Part shown: in pieces, positions 56,552 to 64,000 of the stretch
How positions within the stretch are numbered: the first letter of the stretch is position 1
How the letters are laid out: each line of letters begins with the position of its first letter
NCBI RefSeq assembly: GCF_004000605.1
Contig: NZ_CP018911.1
Location: 124,001-188,000 of the forward strand
Direction of reading: 5' to 3'
Length of the DNA: 64,000 nucleotides
Source of the DNA: Glycocaulis alkaliphilus
GTDB taxonomy: Bacteria > Pseudomonadota > Alphaproteobacteria > Caulobacterales > Maricaulaceae
Notes under the pieces: generated by a model
Seen by the model: only the letters and a program-made list of their open reading frames with translations
The model's database searches: none
Told to the model about the DNA's origin: nothing
Position numbers and translations under genes: made by a program

Positions 56552-57313
56552 CTAGTCGCGGCCCAAGAGCGACATCAGCACCTGGAAGATGTTGATGAAG
56601 GCGATGTAGAGGTTCAGCGCGCCATAATTGGTCAGCACGGCCATGGAACGCTGGTCGCCTGCAACGCTGGCATAGGTCAGCTTCAGGTTCTGCGTCTGCC
56701 AGGCGGTGACGCCCGCCATCAGCACCAGCACCGCGATCTGGATCAGCAGCTCGGTCATGCCGGACTGGATGAAGAAGGCGTTGATCAGGCCAATGGCGAT
56801 CACACCCAGCACACCCATGAAGAGGAAGACCCGCAAGGGCTGCAGGTTCGTCTTCGTGGTATAGCCGTAGAGCGAAAGGCCAAGGAAGGCGGCAGCCGTC
56901 ATGGCAAAGGCCTGGGCGATGGTGCCGAAATCAACACTGAGCGTTGCCCCGCCAGCCGTCTGCACGGCCATTCCGCCGGTGGCCATGGCCACCCAGATGG
57001 ACAGGCCCGTGCCGATCAGGGCGACAATCGTCCAGTACAGCAATGCCGATCCCATCGGGGAGGGATTGCGCATGAAGAACATGGAGCCGAACAAGAGCAC
57101 GATCGGGCCGAACTGCACGACGAACAGAAGCGGCGTGCCCAGCACGGCCTGGGTCAGTGCCGGAACGCTGCCGACAACAAAGGCCAGCGCGCCTGACACA
57201 AGCAGGCCAAGGGCCATCTTGTTGTAGACGCCCAGCATGAAGCTGCGAAGCCCGGCATCGACAGATGTGTCGAGCGTGCCTGCGCCATAGGCGGGTCTGG
57301 AAAACTGGTTCAT
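56552..57313 (-). CDS. Bax inhibitor-1/YccA family membrane protein
   Basis: A 253-residue inner-membrane protein with seven segments, of the BI-1 family, proposed to act as a pH-sensitive ion leak or as a protease-complex modulator (YccA). Family landmarks are LRSFMLGVYNKMALGLLVSG and ALNLYIAFINIFQVLMSLLG at the C terminus. The start at 57313 is chosen because the conserved N terminus begins there. Own terminator downstream. Confidence 0.92.
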   Translation of the reverse strand: MNQFSRPAYGAGTLDTSVDAGLRSFMLGVYNKMALGLLVSGALAFVVGSVPALTQAVLGTPLLFVVQFGPIVLLFGSMFFMRNPSPMGSALLYWTIVALIGTGLSIWVAMATGGMAVQTAGGATLSVDFGTIAQAFAMTAAAFLGLSLYGYTTKTNLQPLRVFLFMGVLGVIAIGLINAFFIQSGMTELLIQIAVLVLMAGVTAWQTQNLKLTYASVAGDQRSMAVLTNYGALNLYIAFINIFQVLMSLLGRD

Positions 57314-57434
57314 GGGTGTCTCACTAACCTCATTGCAAACAGGGGCAGCGGACGGGTGCGAAGGCACCCACGCTTGGAGCTATATATCAGGGTGAAACCC
57401 GCGCAGTTCAAGGAAAACCGGCTGATATTGTGCG

Positions 57435-58124
57435 TCAGGCGGCTTTGCGCTCGAAATCCATGAAGACCGGCTCGATGTCGCCCAGATGCTTGGACTGGTA
57501 GCGCGTCGTGATGTGGTCGGTGGGCGCGACACGCCAGTCATCGGCGCCGCTGGCTGTCCAGCTGAACTCTGGCACGTCCAGAAGCAGGGGCAGCGCCCAG
57601 TCGGCATAGACCCGCACATCGGTGGCGACACGCAAAGTGCCGCCGGGTTTGAGGATGCGCGCCAGCTGCGCTGCCGTATCTTCCTGCACAAACCGGCGGA
57701 AGGCGTGGCGCTTTTTCGGCCAGGGATCAGGAAAGAGCAGAAACACCCGGTCAAATGAGGCATCGGGCATGCGCTCGATCTCGTCACGCGCATCGGCGCG
57801 TTTCACCCGCACATTGGAAAGCCCGTGCTCCTCAATGCCGGTGAGCGCCTTGGCCACGCCATTGAGGAAGGGCTCGATACCGATAAAGCCGGTATCGGAT
57901 GCACGCGCCGCCTGTCCGATCAGATGCTCGGACGCGCCAAACCCGATCTCCAGCACATGGGTGTCAAAGCCCGCCAGCAGGGCGCGCGGATCAAGCGCGC
58001 CCTCATCGGCCCAGCTCAGCCCCGGCAACATCGTGTCGACAAGCTGCTGCTGGCGCGCGGACAGGGGATGGCCCTTCGCCCGCCCGTAAAGGCGGCGCGA
58101 CTGGGGGTGCGGCGCGTCACTCAT
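57435..58124 (-). CDS. trmB: tRNA (guanine-N7-)-methyltransferase
   Basis: Makes m7G46 in tRNA using SAM. The 229-residue protein shows RRLYGRAKGHPLS, LEIGFGASEHLIGQA (SAM loop), FPDPWPKKRHAFRRFV and VATDVRVYADWAL. The start at 58124 lies four bases after the metK stop, so the two are cotranscribed. This metK-trmB order is standard in Alphaproteobacteria. Confidence 0.96.
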   Translation of the reverse strand: MSDAPHPQSRRLYGRAKGHPLSARQQQLVDTMLPGLSWADEGALDPRALLAGFDTHVLEIGFGASEHLIGQAARASDTGFIGIEPFLNGVAKALTGIEEHGLSNVRVKRADARDEIERMPDASFDRVFLLFPDPWPKKRHAFRRFVQEDTAAQLARILKPGGTLRVATDVRVYADWALPLLLDVPEFSWTASGADDWRVAPTDHITTRYQSKHLGDIEPVFMDFERKAA

Positions 58125-58128
58125 GGCG

Positions 58129-59313
58129 TCAGGCAAGGCCCTTGAGCTGGTCAACGAGGTCGGTCTTCTCCCAGGAGAAGCCGCCATCAGCGTCCGGCGT
58201 GCGGCCGAAATGGCCATAGGCCGCCGTGCGCGCATAGATGGGCTTGTTGAGCTGGAGATGGGTGCGGATGCCGCGCGGCGACAGATTCATCAGCTGCGGC
58301 AGGGCGCTTTCCAGCTTGGCTTCATCAATCTGCCCGGTCCCGTGGAGGTCCACATAGACCGCCAGAGGCTTGGCCACGCCGATGGCGTAGGCGAGCTGGA
58401 TGGTGCATTTGCGTGCCAGACCTGCAGCCACGACATTCTTGGCCAGATAGCGCGCCGCATAGGCCGCCGAGCGGTCGACCTTGGTCGGATCCTTGCCGGA
58501 GAATGCGCCGCCGCCATGGGGCGCCGCGCCGCCATATGTGTCCACGATGATCTTGCGGCCCGTCAGGCCGGCATCGCCGTCAGGCCCGCCAATGACGAAC
58601 TTGCCGGTCGGGTTCACATAGAACTCGTCCTCGGGCGGGAACCAGCCCTCCGGCAGGACCGACTTCACCACCGGACGCACCAGATCACGCACCTCGTCGA
58701 GCGAGGTGGAGGCGGTATGCTGGGTGGAGACGACCACGCTGGTTACACCGACAGGGCGGCCATTCTCATAACGCAGCGAAACCTGCGACTTGGCGTCCGG
58801 CTCGAACTGCTTGACCGCGCCGGTTTTACGAAGCCGCGCCATCTCTTTCAGGATCTGGTGGGAGTAGAGGATGGGGGCAGGCATCAGCTCGGGCGTCTCG
58901 TCGGTGGCAAAGCCGAACATGATGCCCTGATCGCCCGCGCCTTCCTCGGTGTAGGAGCCGGTGCCCTCATCCACACCGGCCGCGATGTCGGCGGACTGCT
59001 CGTGGAGATAGTTGGAGAAGGCCGCCGTTTCCCAGTGGAAGCCGTCCTGCTCGTAGCCGATATCCTTTACCGCCGCGCGCACCGCCGCCTCGATCTCGCC
59101 GCTGGAGACGTCATGGGCGCTGCGCACCTCGCCTGCCAGAACAATCCGGTTGGTCGTGGTCAGCGTCTCGCAAGCCACCCGGGCAACCGGGTCCTTGTCC
59201 AGGTAGAGGTCGACAATCGTGTCGGAAATCCGGTCACAGACCTTGTCAGGATGGCCTTCGGATACACTCTCGCTGGTAAAGATATAGGATGAACGCGCCA
59301 CTAGCGACCTCAT
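58129..59313 (-). CDS. metK: S-adenosylmethionine synthetase
   Basis: Makes SAM from methionine and ATP. The 394-residue protein has [33 protein letters not shown] and [14 protein letters not shown], all landmark motifs. AAGGAAG lies just before the ATG and the whole start region sits in a perfect 12 bp inverted repeat (59308-59335), pointing to translational or operator control. Known SAM-I, SAM-II and SAM/SAH riboswitch patterns are not evident. trmB follows. Confidence 0.97.
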   Translation of the reverse strand: MRSLVARSSYIFTSESVSEGHPDKVCDRISDTIVDLYLDKDPVARVACETLTTTNRIVLAGEVRSAHDVSSGEIEAAVRAAVKDIGYEQDGFHWETAAFSNYLHEQSADIAAGVDEGTGSYTEEGAGDQGIMFGFATDETPELMPAPILYSHQILKEMARLRKTGAVKQFEPDAKSQVSLRYENGRPVGVTSVVVSTQHTASTSLDEVRDLVRPVVKSVLPEGWFPPEDEFYVNPTGKFVIGGPDGDAGLTGRKIIVDTYGGAAPHGGGAFSGKDPTKVDRSAAYAARYLAKNVVAAGLARKCTIQLAYAIGVAKPLAVYVDLHGTGQIDEAKLESALPQLMNLSPRGIRTHLQLNKPIYARTAAYGHFGRTPDADGGFSWEKTDLVDQLKGLA

Positions 59314-59335
59314 ATAAAGCTTCCTTTATATGAGG
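59308..59335 (-). promoter_or_regulatory. Perfect inverted repeat enclosing the metK start
   Basis: CCTCATATAAAG (59308-59319), CTTC, then CTTTATATGAGG (59324-59335): two perfect 12-base arms with a four-base loop. In the minus-strand RNA, the loop and the base of the 5' arm carry the Shine-Dalgarno AAGGAAG and the 3' arm contains the AUG. It could be an RNA switch, or a DNA operator for the Xre regulator next to it. Confidence 0.7.
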
Positions 59336-59386
59336 GCTTAAAGACCATCTGGGCCGCGAACGCAAGCGTGTAAGTGTAAGCTTGCC

Positions 59387-59806
59387 CTATTCGGCGGCCT
59401 GATCGGTATCGGCCAGAGAGCGGACAAGCTCCAGTACGCGGCGGCGCACCTTGGGGTCGGTGATCTTCGAGAAGGCCTGCGCGAGCGCCACGCCGTCGGG
59501 CGATTGCAGGAAGTCATTGACGATCGGGGTCTGGTCGCCTTCGGCAAATCCGGTGGGCTGCTGTGCCGTGCCTGTGGCGCCATCGTAGAAGAAGGCAACC
59601 GGCACTTCGAGAACCCGCGCCAGATGCCAGAGCCGCCCTGCGCCTATGCGATTGGCCCCGCGCTCATATTTCTGCACCTGCTGGAAGGTGACGCCGAGCT
59701 CCTCGCCAAGCTTCTCCTGGCTCATCGCCATCATCTGCCGGCGCAGGCGGACGCGCGAACCGACATGACGGTCAATCGGATTGGGCTCTCGCGGGTTTGG
59801 CGACAT
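59387..59806 (-). CDS. Xre/Cro-type regulator upstream of metK (PhrR/PraR-like)
   Basis: A 139-residue helix-turn-helix protein. Residues 14-70 form the Xre domain (RVRLRRQMMAMSQEKLGEELG; FQQVQKYERGANRIGAGRL). The C-terminal half has a conserved FLQSPDGVALAQAFSKI block. Its position between lnt and metK is that of the PhrR/PraR-like regulators of Alphaproteobacteria. Palindromes lie upstream of its own gene (59866-59884) and around the metK start (59308-59335). Targets are inferred. Confidence 0.85.
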   Translation of the reverse strand: MSPNPREPNPIDRHVGSRVRLRRQMMAMSQEKLGEELGVTFQQVQKYERGANRIGAGRLWHLARVLEVPVAFFYDGATGTAQQPTGFAEGDQTPIVNDFLQSPDGVALAQAFSKITDPKVRRRVLELVRSLADTDQAAE

Positions 59807-59865
59807 GACAAACTATCCTCGAATAAACGAGCCCGCATGTCCTTGATAAACAATACCACGGTTAG

Positions 59866-59884
59866 TTTCACTATCGAAGTGAAA
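59866..59884. promoter_or_regulatory. Palindrome upstream of the Xre gene
   Basis: TTTCACT (59866-59872), ATCGA, AGTGAAA (59878-59884): a perfect 7-base inverted repeat 60 bases before the Xre start, in the gap to lnt. Likely operator for autoregulation. Confidence 0.5.
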
Positions 59885-59897
59885 ACAATCTCCGGTG

Positions 59898-61514
59898 TTA
59901 CTGTCTCTGGTTTCGGGCAGAGGCAATGAAAACGGCAAGTTGCAGGCAACCGAGTAATAGAAGCCCACATACAATCCATGGGATGTTCCCGTAGATCGCA
60001 TAAGGTACTGGTTGGAGCGCTGAAGGCACGTTTATGTCAAGTGTCTCGCTCATTCGCGGATCAGTTAACCGGACTGCCCGGCCATAGGCATCAATCAGGC
60101 CCGATGCGCCTAGCGAGGCCGAGCGCACCATGGGCAGACCTTCCTCAATGGCCCGGTAGCGCGCCTGATTGAGATGCTGGCGCGGGCCGGCCGAATTTCC
60201 GTACCACGCGTCGTTGGAGATGTTCAGAAGGAAGCCGGGCCGGTTCTCCCCGCGCGGCGCGAAGCGCGGAAAGATCACCTCATAACAGATCAGCGGCGCG
60301 AAGGCGGGAAAGCCGGCTATCTGCAAGGTCTGCGCTCCCGGCCCCGGCGTGTAATAGGGCGCGTTCATGGACAGGGTGGTGAAGCCGAACAGCCCGGTGA
60401 TCAGCTGGACCGGATTGCCCTCACCAAACGGCACCAGACGCACCTTGTCATAAATCGCCTCGACCGCCCCGGCTCCGCCCTCGAAATGCAGCGCGGCCAG
60501 CGAGTTGTAGTAAAGTTCGCCTTCGGGGAAGCGCTCGCGGCGGGTGACGCCGCTCCACAGCCGTGTGCCGTCCGGCAGCGTGTCCTCGATCCTCATGAGA
60601 ACGGAGCTGTCTTCCAGCATCACGGTGGGAATGGCGCCTTCGGGCCAGATGACCGCGTCCACATCTTCAAGGCCGGGCTGCATCGTCAGGTCGAGATAGG
60701 TCTGGAGAATGGGCAGCCGGTTGGCAAAGCGCTTTTCGCGCTGGTCGACATTCACCTGCACGATGCGCAGCCGTGTATCGGTGAGGCTGCCTTCAGCTCC
60801 GGCGAGCCGCGTACTGCCCCAGCCCCACATGCCGGCCAGCATCACCGTGCTGAGGGCCAGCGGTATGGCGCGCACCAGCCAGTGGCCGCGCCCGGAGAGG
60901 GCCGCCGGGCTGGCAAAGGCGAAGAGCACAAAGGCGGAGAGTCCCAGCGCGCCAATAAGGCTCGCCATCTGGCTGATGGGCGTGCCCGCTTCAAAGACAT
61001 GGCCGGGCAGATTCCACGGGAAACCCGAGAACAGCACCGAGCGGGCAAACTCCACCAAGGTGAACAGGACGGCAAACAGGGCGATGCGCATCGGGCCTTC
61101 TGGTGCGAAGCGGACATAGAGGCTCGCCACCAGCCCCCAGAACAGGGCAAGCCCGCCCGGCAGCAGGGTCAGCGGCGCCCAGATCAGCCAGGCATGTTCT
61201 TCCGCGCTGACGAGGAAGGCATTGGCGACCCACCACGTGCTGCCAAGGAAATAACCGGCGGCAAATGTCCAGCCGCGCCAGAAGCCGGCGCGCAAGCGCC
61301 GCTCGCGCCTCCGCGCCGCGTCCAGAGAGAGGACCAGCAGGACAAGACCGAAAATAAGCGCTGGAGCGGAGTGGAAGGGTGCATGGGCCAGCGTGGAGAG
61401 AAAGCCGAGTGCAAACAGGGCAAGCCCGATGCGCCAGCCGCGCGCAGTCTGCCACCAGTCGAGCAGTGCCCCGCTGACGCGTGCTCCGCGGCGGACCATG
61501 TCAACTGCGCGCAT
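59898..61514 (-). CDS. lnt: Apolipoprotein N-acyltransferase
   Basis: Inner-membrane enzyme that adds the third acyl chain to lipoproteins. The 538-residue protein has seven to eight membrane segments and a periplasmic nitrilase-like domain with the catalytic Glu (IWPEGAIPT), Lys (YDKVRLVPFGE) and Cys (LICYEVIFP). The start shares one base with the corC stop. Many predicted lipoproteins in this window are its substrates. Confidence 0.95.
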   Translation of the reverse strand: MRAVDMVRRGARVSGALLDWWQTARGWRIGLALFALGFLSTLAHAPFHSAPALIFGLVLLVLSLDAARRRERRLRAGFWRGWTFAAGYFLGSTWWVANAFLVSAEEHAWLIWAPLTLLPGGLALFWGLVASLYVRFAPEGPMRIALFAVLFTLVEFARSVLFSGFPWNLPGHVFEAGTPISQMASLIGALGLSAFVLFAFASPAALSGRGHWLVRAIPLALSTVMLAGMWGWGSTRLAGAEGSLTDTRLRIVQVNVDQREKRFANRLPILQTYLDLTMQPGLEDVDAVIWPEGAIPTVMLEDSSVLMRIEDTLPDGTRLWSGVTRRERFPEGELYYNSLAALHFEGGAGAVEAIYDKVRLVPFGEGNPVQLITGLFGFTTLSMNAPYYTPGPGAQTLQIAGFPAFAPLICYEVIFPRFAPRGENRPGFLLNISNDAWYGNSAGPRQHLNQARYRAIEEGLPMVRSASLGASGLIDAYGRAVRLTDPRMSETLDINVPSALQPVPYAIYGNIPWIVCGLLLLGCLQLAVFIASARNQRQ

Positions 61515-62425
61515 TATTGCAGATTTCCGGCGTCTCCCGCGCCGTCCTTGCGCGAACGGATACGTACCCGGCGGATGCGCCGCGGATCGGAATCGAGAAT
61601 TTCAAACTCCAGCCCGGTCGAGTGGGCGATCACCTCGCCGCGTTCAGGCACACGCCCTGTCAGCATGAAGACAAGCCCGCCCAGCGTATCGACATCCTCG
61701 ATCTCGTCTTCGGTGGCGACCGGACGGCCGATTGCCTCGGCCAGCTCATCAAGCGAGGTACGCGCATCGGCTTCCCACACATGGGGGCCACGCGCCCGGA
61801 TCAGCGGGCCTTCGGCCTCGTCATGCTCGTCATCAATCTCGCCAACGATCGGCTCCAGCAGGTCTTCCAGCGTCACCAGCCCGTCCGTGCCGCCAAATTC
61901 GTCGACGACAAGCGCCATGTGCATGCGGCGTGACTTCATCCGTACCAGCAGGTCGGCGGCGCGCATTGAGGGCGGGACATAGAGCAGGGGACGGCGTACC
62001 TGCGGCAGGATTTTTGCCGCCGCCCAGTCTTCCGGGCGCTGGCCATCGGGATTGCCGGCCAGATGCGCGATGAGATCCTTAATGTGAACCACGCCGACCG
62101 GATCGTCGAGCGTTTCACGATAGACCGGCAGGCGCGAGTGTGACGCGTCGGCGAACAGGCGCGCTGCATCGCCCAGCGCAGTGTCGATCTCCATCGCCAC
62201 GATGTCGGCGCGCGGCACCATCACATCGGCCACACGCAGCGCATCCAGCGCGTTCACATTGAAGGAGAGTTCCCGGTCGGCGGTCTGGCCCGCCTGGTTT
62301 GTGCCGGCCTCGTGGGTCTCCGTATGGAGAGCTGCCGCGAGGTCCGGGACGGGGCGCCGGTGAATGGCGCCTTTCAGCCGGGCCATGAGACTTCGTCTTG
62401 GCGGATCGTCACTCATCACGCTCAT
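61514..62425 (-). CDS. CorC/HlyC-type CBS-domain protein
   Basis: A 303-residue soluble protein with two CBS domains (about 60-180; VMVPRADIVAMEIDTAL and LLVRMKSRRMHMALVVDEFGGTDGLVTLEDLLEPIVGEI) and a C-terminal CorC_HlyC domain. Members act in magnesium or cobalt homeostasis or copper tolerance. It overlaps ybeY upstream by four bases and lnt by one base, the standard alphaproteobacterial arrangement. Confidence 0.92.
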   Translation of the reverse strand: MSVMSDDPPRRSLMARLKGAIHRRPVPDLAAALHTETHEAGTNQAGQTADRELSFNVNALDALRVADVMVPRADIVAMEIDTALGDAARLFADASHSRLPVYRETLDDPVGVVHIKDLIAHLAGNPDGQRPEDWAAAKILPQVRRPLLYVPPSMRAADLLVRMKSRRMHMALVVDEFGGTDGLVTLEDLLEPIVGEIDDEHDEAEGPLIRARGPHVWEADARTSLDELAEAIGRPVATEDEIEDVDTLGGLVFMLTGRVPERGEVIAHSTGLEFEILDSDPRRIRRVRIRSRKDGAGDAGNLQ

Positions 62426-62913
62426 ATGCGTTCTTTATAGGGATTCGCGATACCCAGCCGGGCCAGAGCCGCGATTTCCACTGCCTCCATCTGTTCTGCC
62501 TCGGCCTCTTCCTTATGGTCAAAACCGTTAAGATGAAGAACGCCGTGTACCGCAAGATGGGCCGCGTGATCCACAAGCGCAATGGCGCGCGTGTTCGCTT
62601 CGGCCTGACAGGTCTCGAAAGCAAGAGCAATATCGCCCGGATACTGTTCCGATTCCGGCGCCGGGAAGGACAATACATTGGTCGGCTTGTCCTTGCCCCT
62701 GAAACGCTGGTTAAGCGATTGCAGCTCGCCATCGCCGGCAAACAGGATCACGGCCGGGCCGGGGCGGGGGTCTTCGATCATTGCAAGGACGGCTGACACC
62801 GCTTCAAGACAGCGCGCCTCCAGACCGGCCACCGCTTGCCAGCCTTCGTGTTCGATCACGATCTCGCAGGCGCCCTCATCCACCATGCTTGGCATCCGCA
62901 CGTTCATAGGCAT
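62422..62913 (-). CDS. ybeY: Endoribonuclease YbeY
   Basis: Zinc-dependent endoribonuclease of rRNA maturation and ribosome quality control. The 163-residue protein has NVLSFP, GDIALAFET and the metal motif HGVLHLNGFDH with His123, His127 and His133. It overlaps phoH by 38 bases if the first ATG is used; the ATG at 62886 (MVDEG) would shorten the overlap to 11 bases. The start is therefore uncertain. Confidence 0.93.
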   Translation of the reverse strand: MPMNVRMPSMVDEGACEIVIEHEGWQAVAGLEARCLEAVSAVLAMIEDPRPGPAVILFAGDGELQSLNQRFRGKDKPTNVLSFPAPESEQYPGDIALAFETCQAEANTRAIALVDHAAHLAVHGVLHLNGFDHKEEAEAEQMEAVEIAALARLGIANPYKERI

Positions 62914-63874
62914 CGACGATCATCCCCACCAGATCGTGGCGGACCACATCGGCGCGGGTAAACCGCGTGACCGCAATGCGCGGCACGCCAGAGAGGATGT
63001 TGAGCGCATCGGCCAGCCCGGACGGTTCGCGCGGGCCCAGATCAACTTGTGAGGGATCGCCGGTAACCGCCATGCGCGAACCCTGACCCAGCCGGGTCAG
63101 CATCATGCGCATCTGGGCGCGGGTGGTGTTCTGGGCCTCGTCACAGACTATGAAGGCCCGGTTGAGCGTGCGCCCGCGCATGAAGGCGAGCGGGGCTACC
63201 TCGATACGGCGCTCCTCACGCATCTTGTCGACGACTTTCTGGGTCAGCGCATCGCGTAGAGAGTCCCAGATTGGCAGGAGATAAGGATCGATCTTCTCGT
63301 TGAGATCACCGGGCAGGAAGCCGAGGCGTTCACCGGCCTCCACCGCCGGACGGGTGATGACCAGCCGGTCGATCTCCCCGCGCGCCAGCTTTGCCGCGCC
63401 CCACGCAACTGCGAGCAATGTCTTGCCGGTGCCGGCAGGCCCGACACCAAAAATCATGTCGTAGCGGTCTTCATCCTTCAGCGCGCGGACATACTCCGCC
63501 TGGCCATTGGTGCGGGCGGCAAAGCTCACCCCGCGCGGCACGCGGATAATGGTCTCGTCGCCGGCGCTGACGGGCGTGTCGTCCATACGGCAGGCCGCGC
63601 GCACGGTTTCAGGGTCGATGACCAGCCCGGATTCGGCGCGCGCATAGAGCGCATGGACCACGCGGGAGGCATCGGTTCTCGCGCGCTTGTCTCCGCCCGA
63701 CAGCAAAAGCTGGCCGCCACCGGGCGCCTCGACATGCACGCCAAGCTCGGTTTCCAGCGCGATCAGATTGGCATGGCCGGGGCCTGCCAGCGCGCGTACA
63801 TGGGCCGCTTCATCGAAATGCAGGGTCTCGGCAGGTGCGCGCTCTGTGCGCTTGGGTCGCGGGGTCCGGCTCAC
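62876..63874 (-). CDS. phoH: PhoH-like ATPase
   Basis: A 332-residue ATPase of the PhoH (YbeZ) family that works with YbeY. The P-loop is GPAGTGKT (145-152), with LVITRPAVEAGERLGFLPGDL, the Walker B FIVCDEAQNTT and VTGDPSQVDL. The start is GTG at 63874, overlapping the miaB stop by four bases (GTGA). Confidence 0.93.
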   Translation of the reverse strand: MSRTPRPKRTERAPAETLHFDEAAHVRALAGPGHANLIALETELGVHVEAPGGGQLLLSGGDKRARTDASRVVHALYARAESGLVIDPETVRAACRMDDTPVSAGDETIIRVPRGVSFAARTNGQAEYVRALKDEDRYDMIFGVGPAGTGKTLLAVAWGAAKLARGEIDRLVITRPAVEAGERLGFLPGDLNEKIDPYLLPIWDSLRDALTQKVVDKMREERRIEVAPLAFMRGRTLNRAFIVCDEAQNTTRAQMRMMLTRLGQGSRMAVTGDPSQVDLGPREPSGLADALNILSGVPRIAVTRFTRADVVRHDLVGMIVDAYERADAKHGG

Positions 63875-64000
63875 GCGGCGCAGCTCTCCCCGCTCAGCAG
63901 GCGGCCGCCAAGCGCGTTCTTCGAGGCAGAGACGATCTCTACCATGGCGATCTGGCCGATAAGGCTCGCAGGGCCGTCACAATGGACACCTTGCAGATAC
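63871..64000 (-). CDS. miaB: C-terminal end of tRNA methylthiotransferase MiaB (partial)
   Basis: The minus strand entering the window encodes 42 residues ending at TGA (63871-63873): YLQGVHCDGPASLIGQI, then VEIVSASKNALGGRL. This is the TRAM-domain end of MiaB, which makes ms2i6A37 in tRNA. The stop overlaps the phoH start. miaB-phoH-ybeY-corC-lnt is a known conserved cluster. Confidence 0.8.
   Translation of the reverse strand, partial: YLQGVHCDGPASLIGQIAMVEIVSASKNALGGRLLSGESCAA

Noticed and set aside
58123-59292. 389-codon plus-strand frame over metK
   Set aside because: Antisense shadow of metK.
59314-59386. Known SAM riboswitch before metK
   Set aside because: The 73-base gap is too short or lacks the conserved cores of SAM-I, SAM-II and SAM/SAH; only the start-codon hairpin is visible.
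60174-61982. 602-codon plus-strand frame across lnt and corC
   Set aside because: It is antisense to two certain genes and shows low-complexity Arg/Gly/Pro sequence.

Overview
The window is about 64 kb of GC-rich, densely coding bacterial chromosome. The best fit is an alphaproteobacterium, probably of the Maricaulales/Hyphomonadaceae/Caulobacterales type. The evidence is gene order: rph divergent from hrcA-grpE, dnaK-dnaJ, mtaB-ftsY followed by yciB, and miaB-phoH-ybeY-corC-lnt-xre-metK-trmB are all arrangements known from Alphaproteobacteria. I cannot name the species from the sequence alone.

Layout. 1-2.2 kb: a lipoprotein alpha/beta hydrolase, a small helix-turn-helix-like protein with a near-consensus promoter, and a 270 bp element with terminal inverted repeats. 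2.2-14 kb: HMG-CoA reductase, rph, hrcA, grpE, two tandem glycine-zipper lipoproteins, an unknown lipoprotein, a lipoprotein-alkB pair, dnaK, dnaJ and dapB. 14-21 kb: polA, a tandem pair of unknown small lipoproteins, a LysE-type exporter and gyrB. 21.1-22.7 kb: one AT-rich, clearly foreign gene with a PD-(D/E)XK nuclease signature, inserted between gyrB and a SulP permease whose 3' end it appears to have replaced. 22.5-27.3 kb: a sulfide/persulfide module (SulP, DUF442 sulfurtransferase, metallo-beta-lactamase persulfide dioxygenase, BigR/SqrR-like ArsR repressor and, divergently, two YeeE/YedE transporters), with a palindromic operator between the divergent arms.

27.3-34.5 kb: a DUF1295 membrane enzyme, small unknown proteins, and a TetR-adaptor-RND efflux operon preceded by two identical palindromic operators. 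34.5-41.5 kb: a PiT-like transporter and a tamA-tamB pair for outer-membrane biogenesis. 41.7-46.1 kb: a second adaptor/RND pair. 46.1-50.5 kb: mtaB, ftsY, a DMT transporter and yciB, mostly translationally coupled. 50.5-55.7 kb: a DUF1223 protein, and a four-gene ABC module (ATPase, permease, GldG-like, DUF4340). 56-64 kb: DUF2794, a Bax-inhibitor-1 protein, and on the minus strand trmB, metK, an Xre regulator, lnt, corC, ybeY, phoH and the end of miaB.

A family of about 115 bp multi-hairpin palindromic repeats occurs in three full copies and one half copy. The half copy sits directly at the 3' end of the foreign nuclease-like gene. A perfect 12 bp inverted repeat encloses the Shine-Dalgarno and start codon of metK. 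I saw no tRNA, rRNA, CRISPR array or complete insertion sequence.
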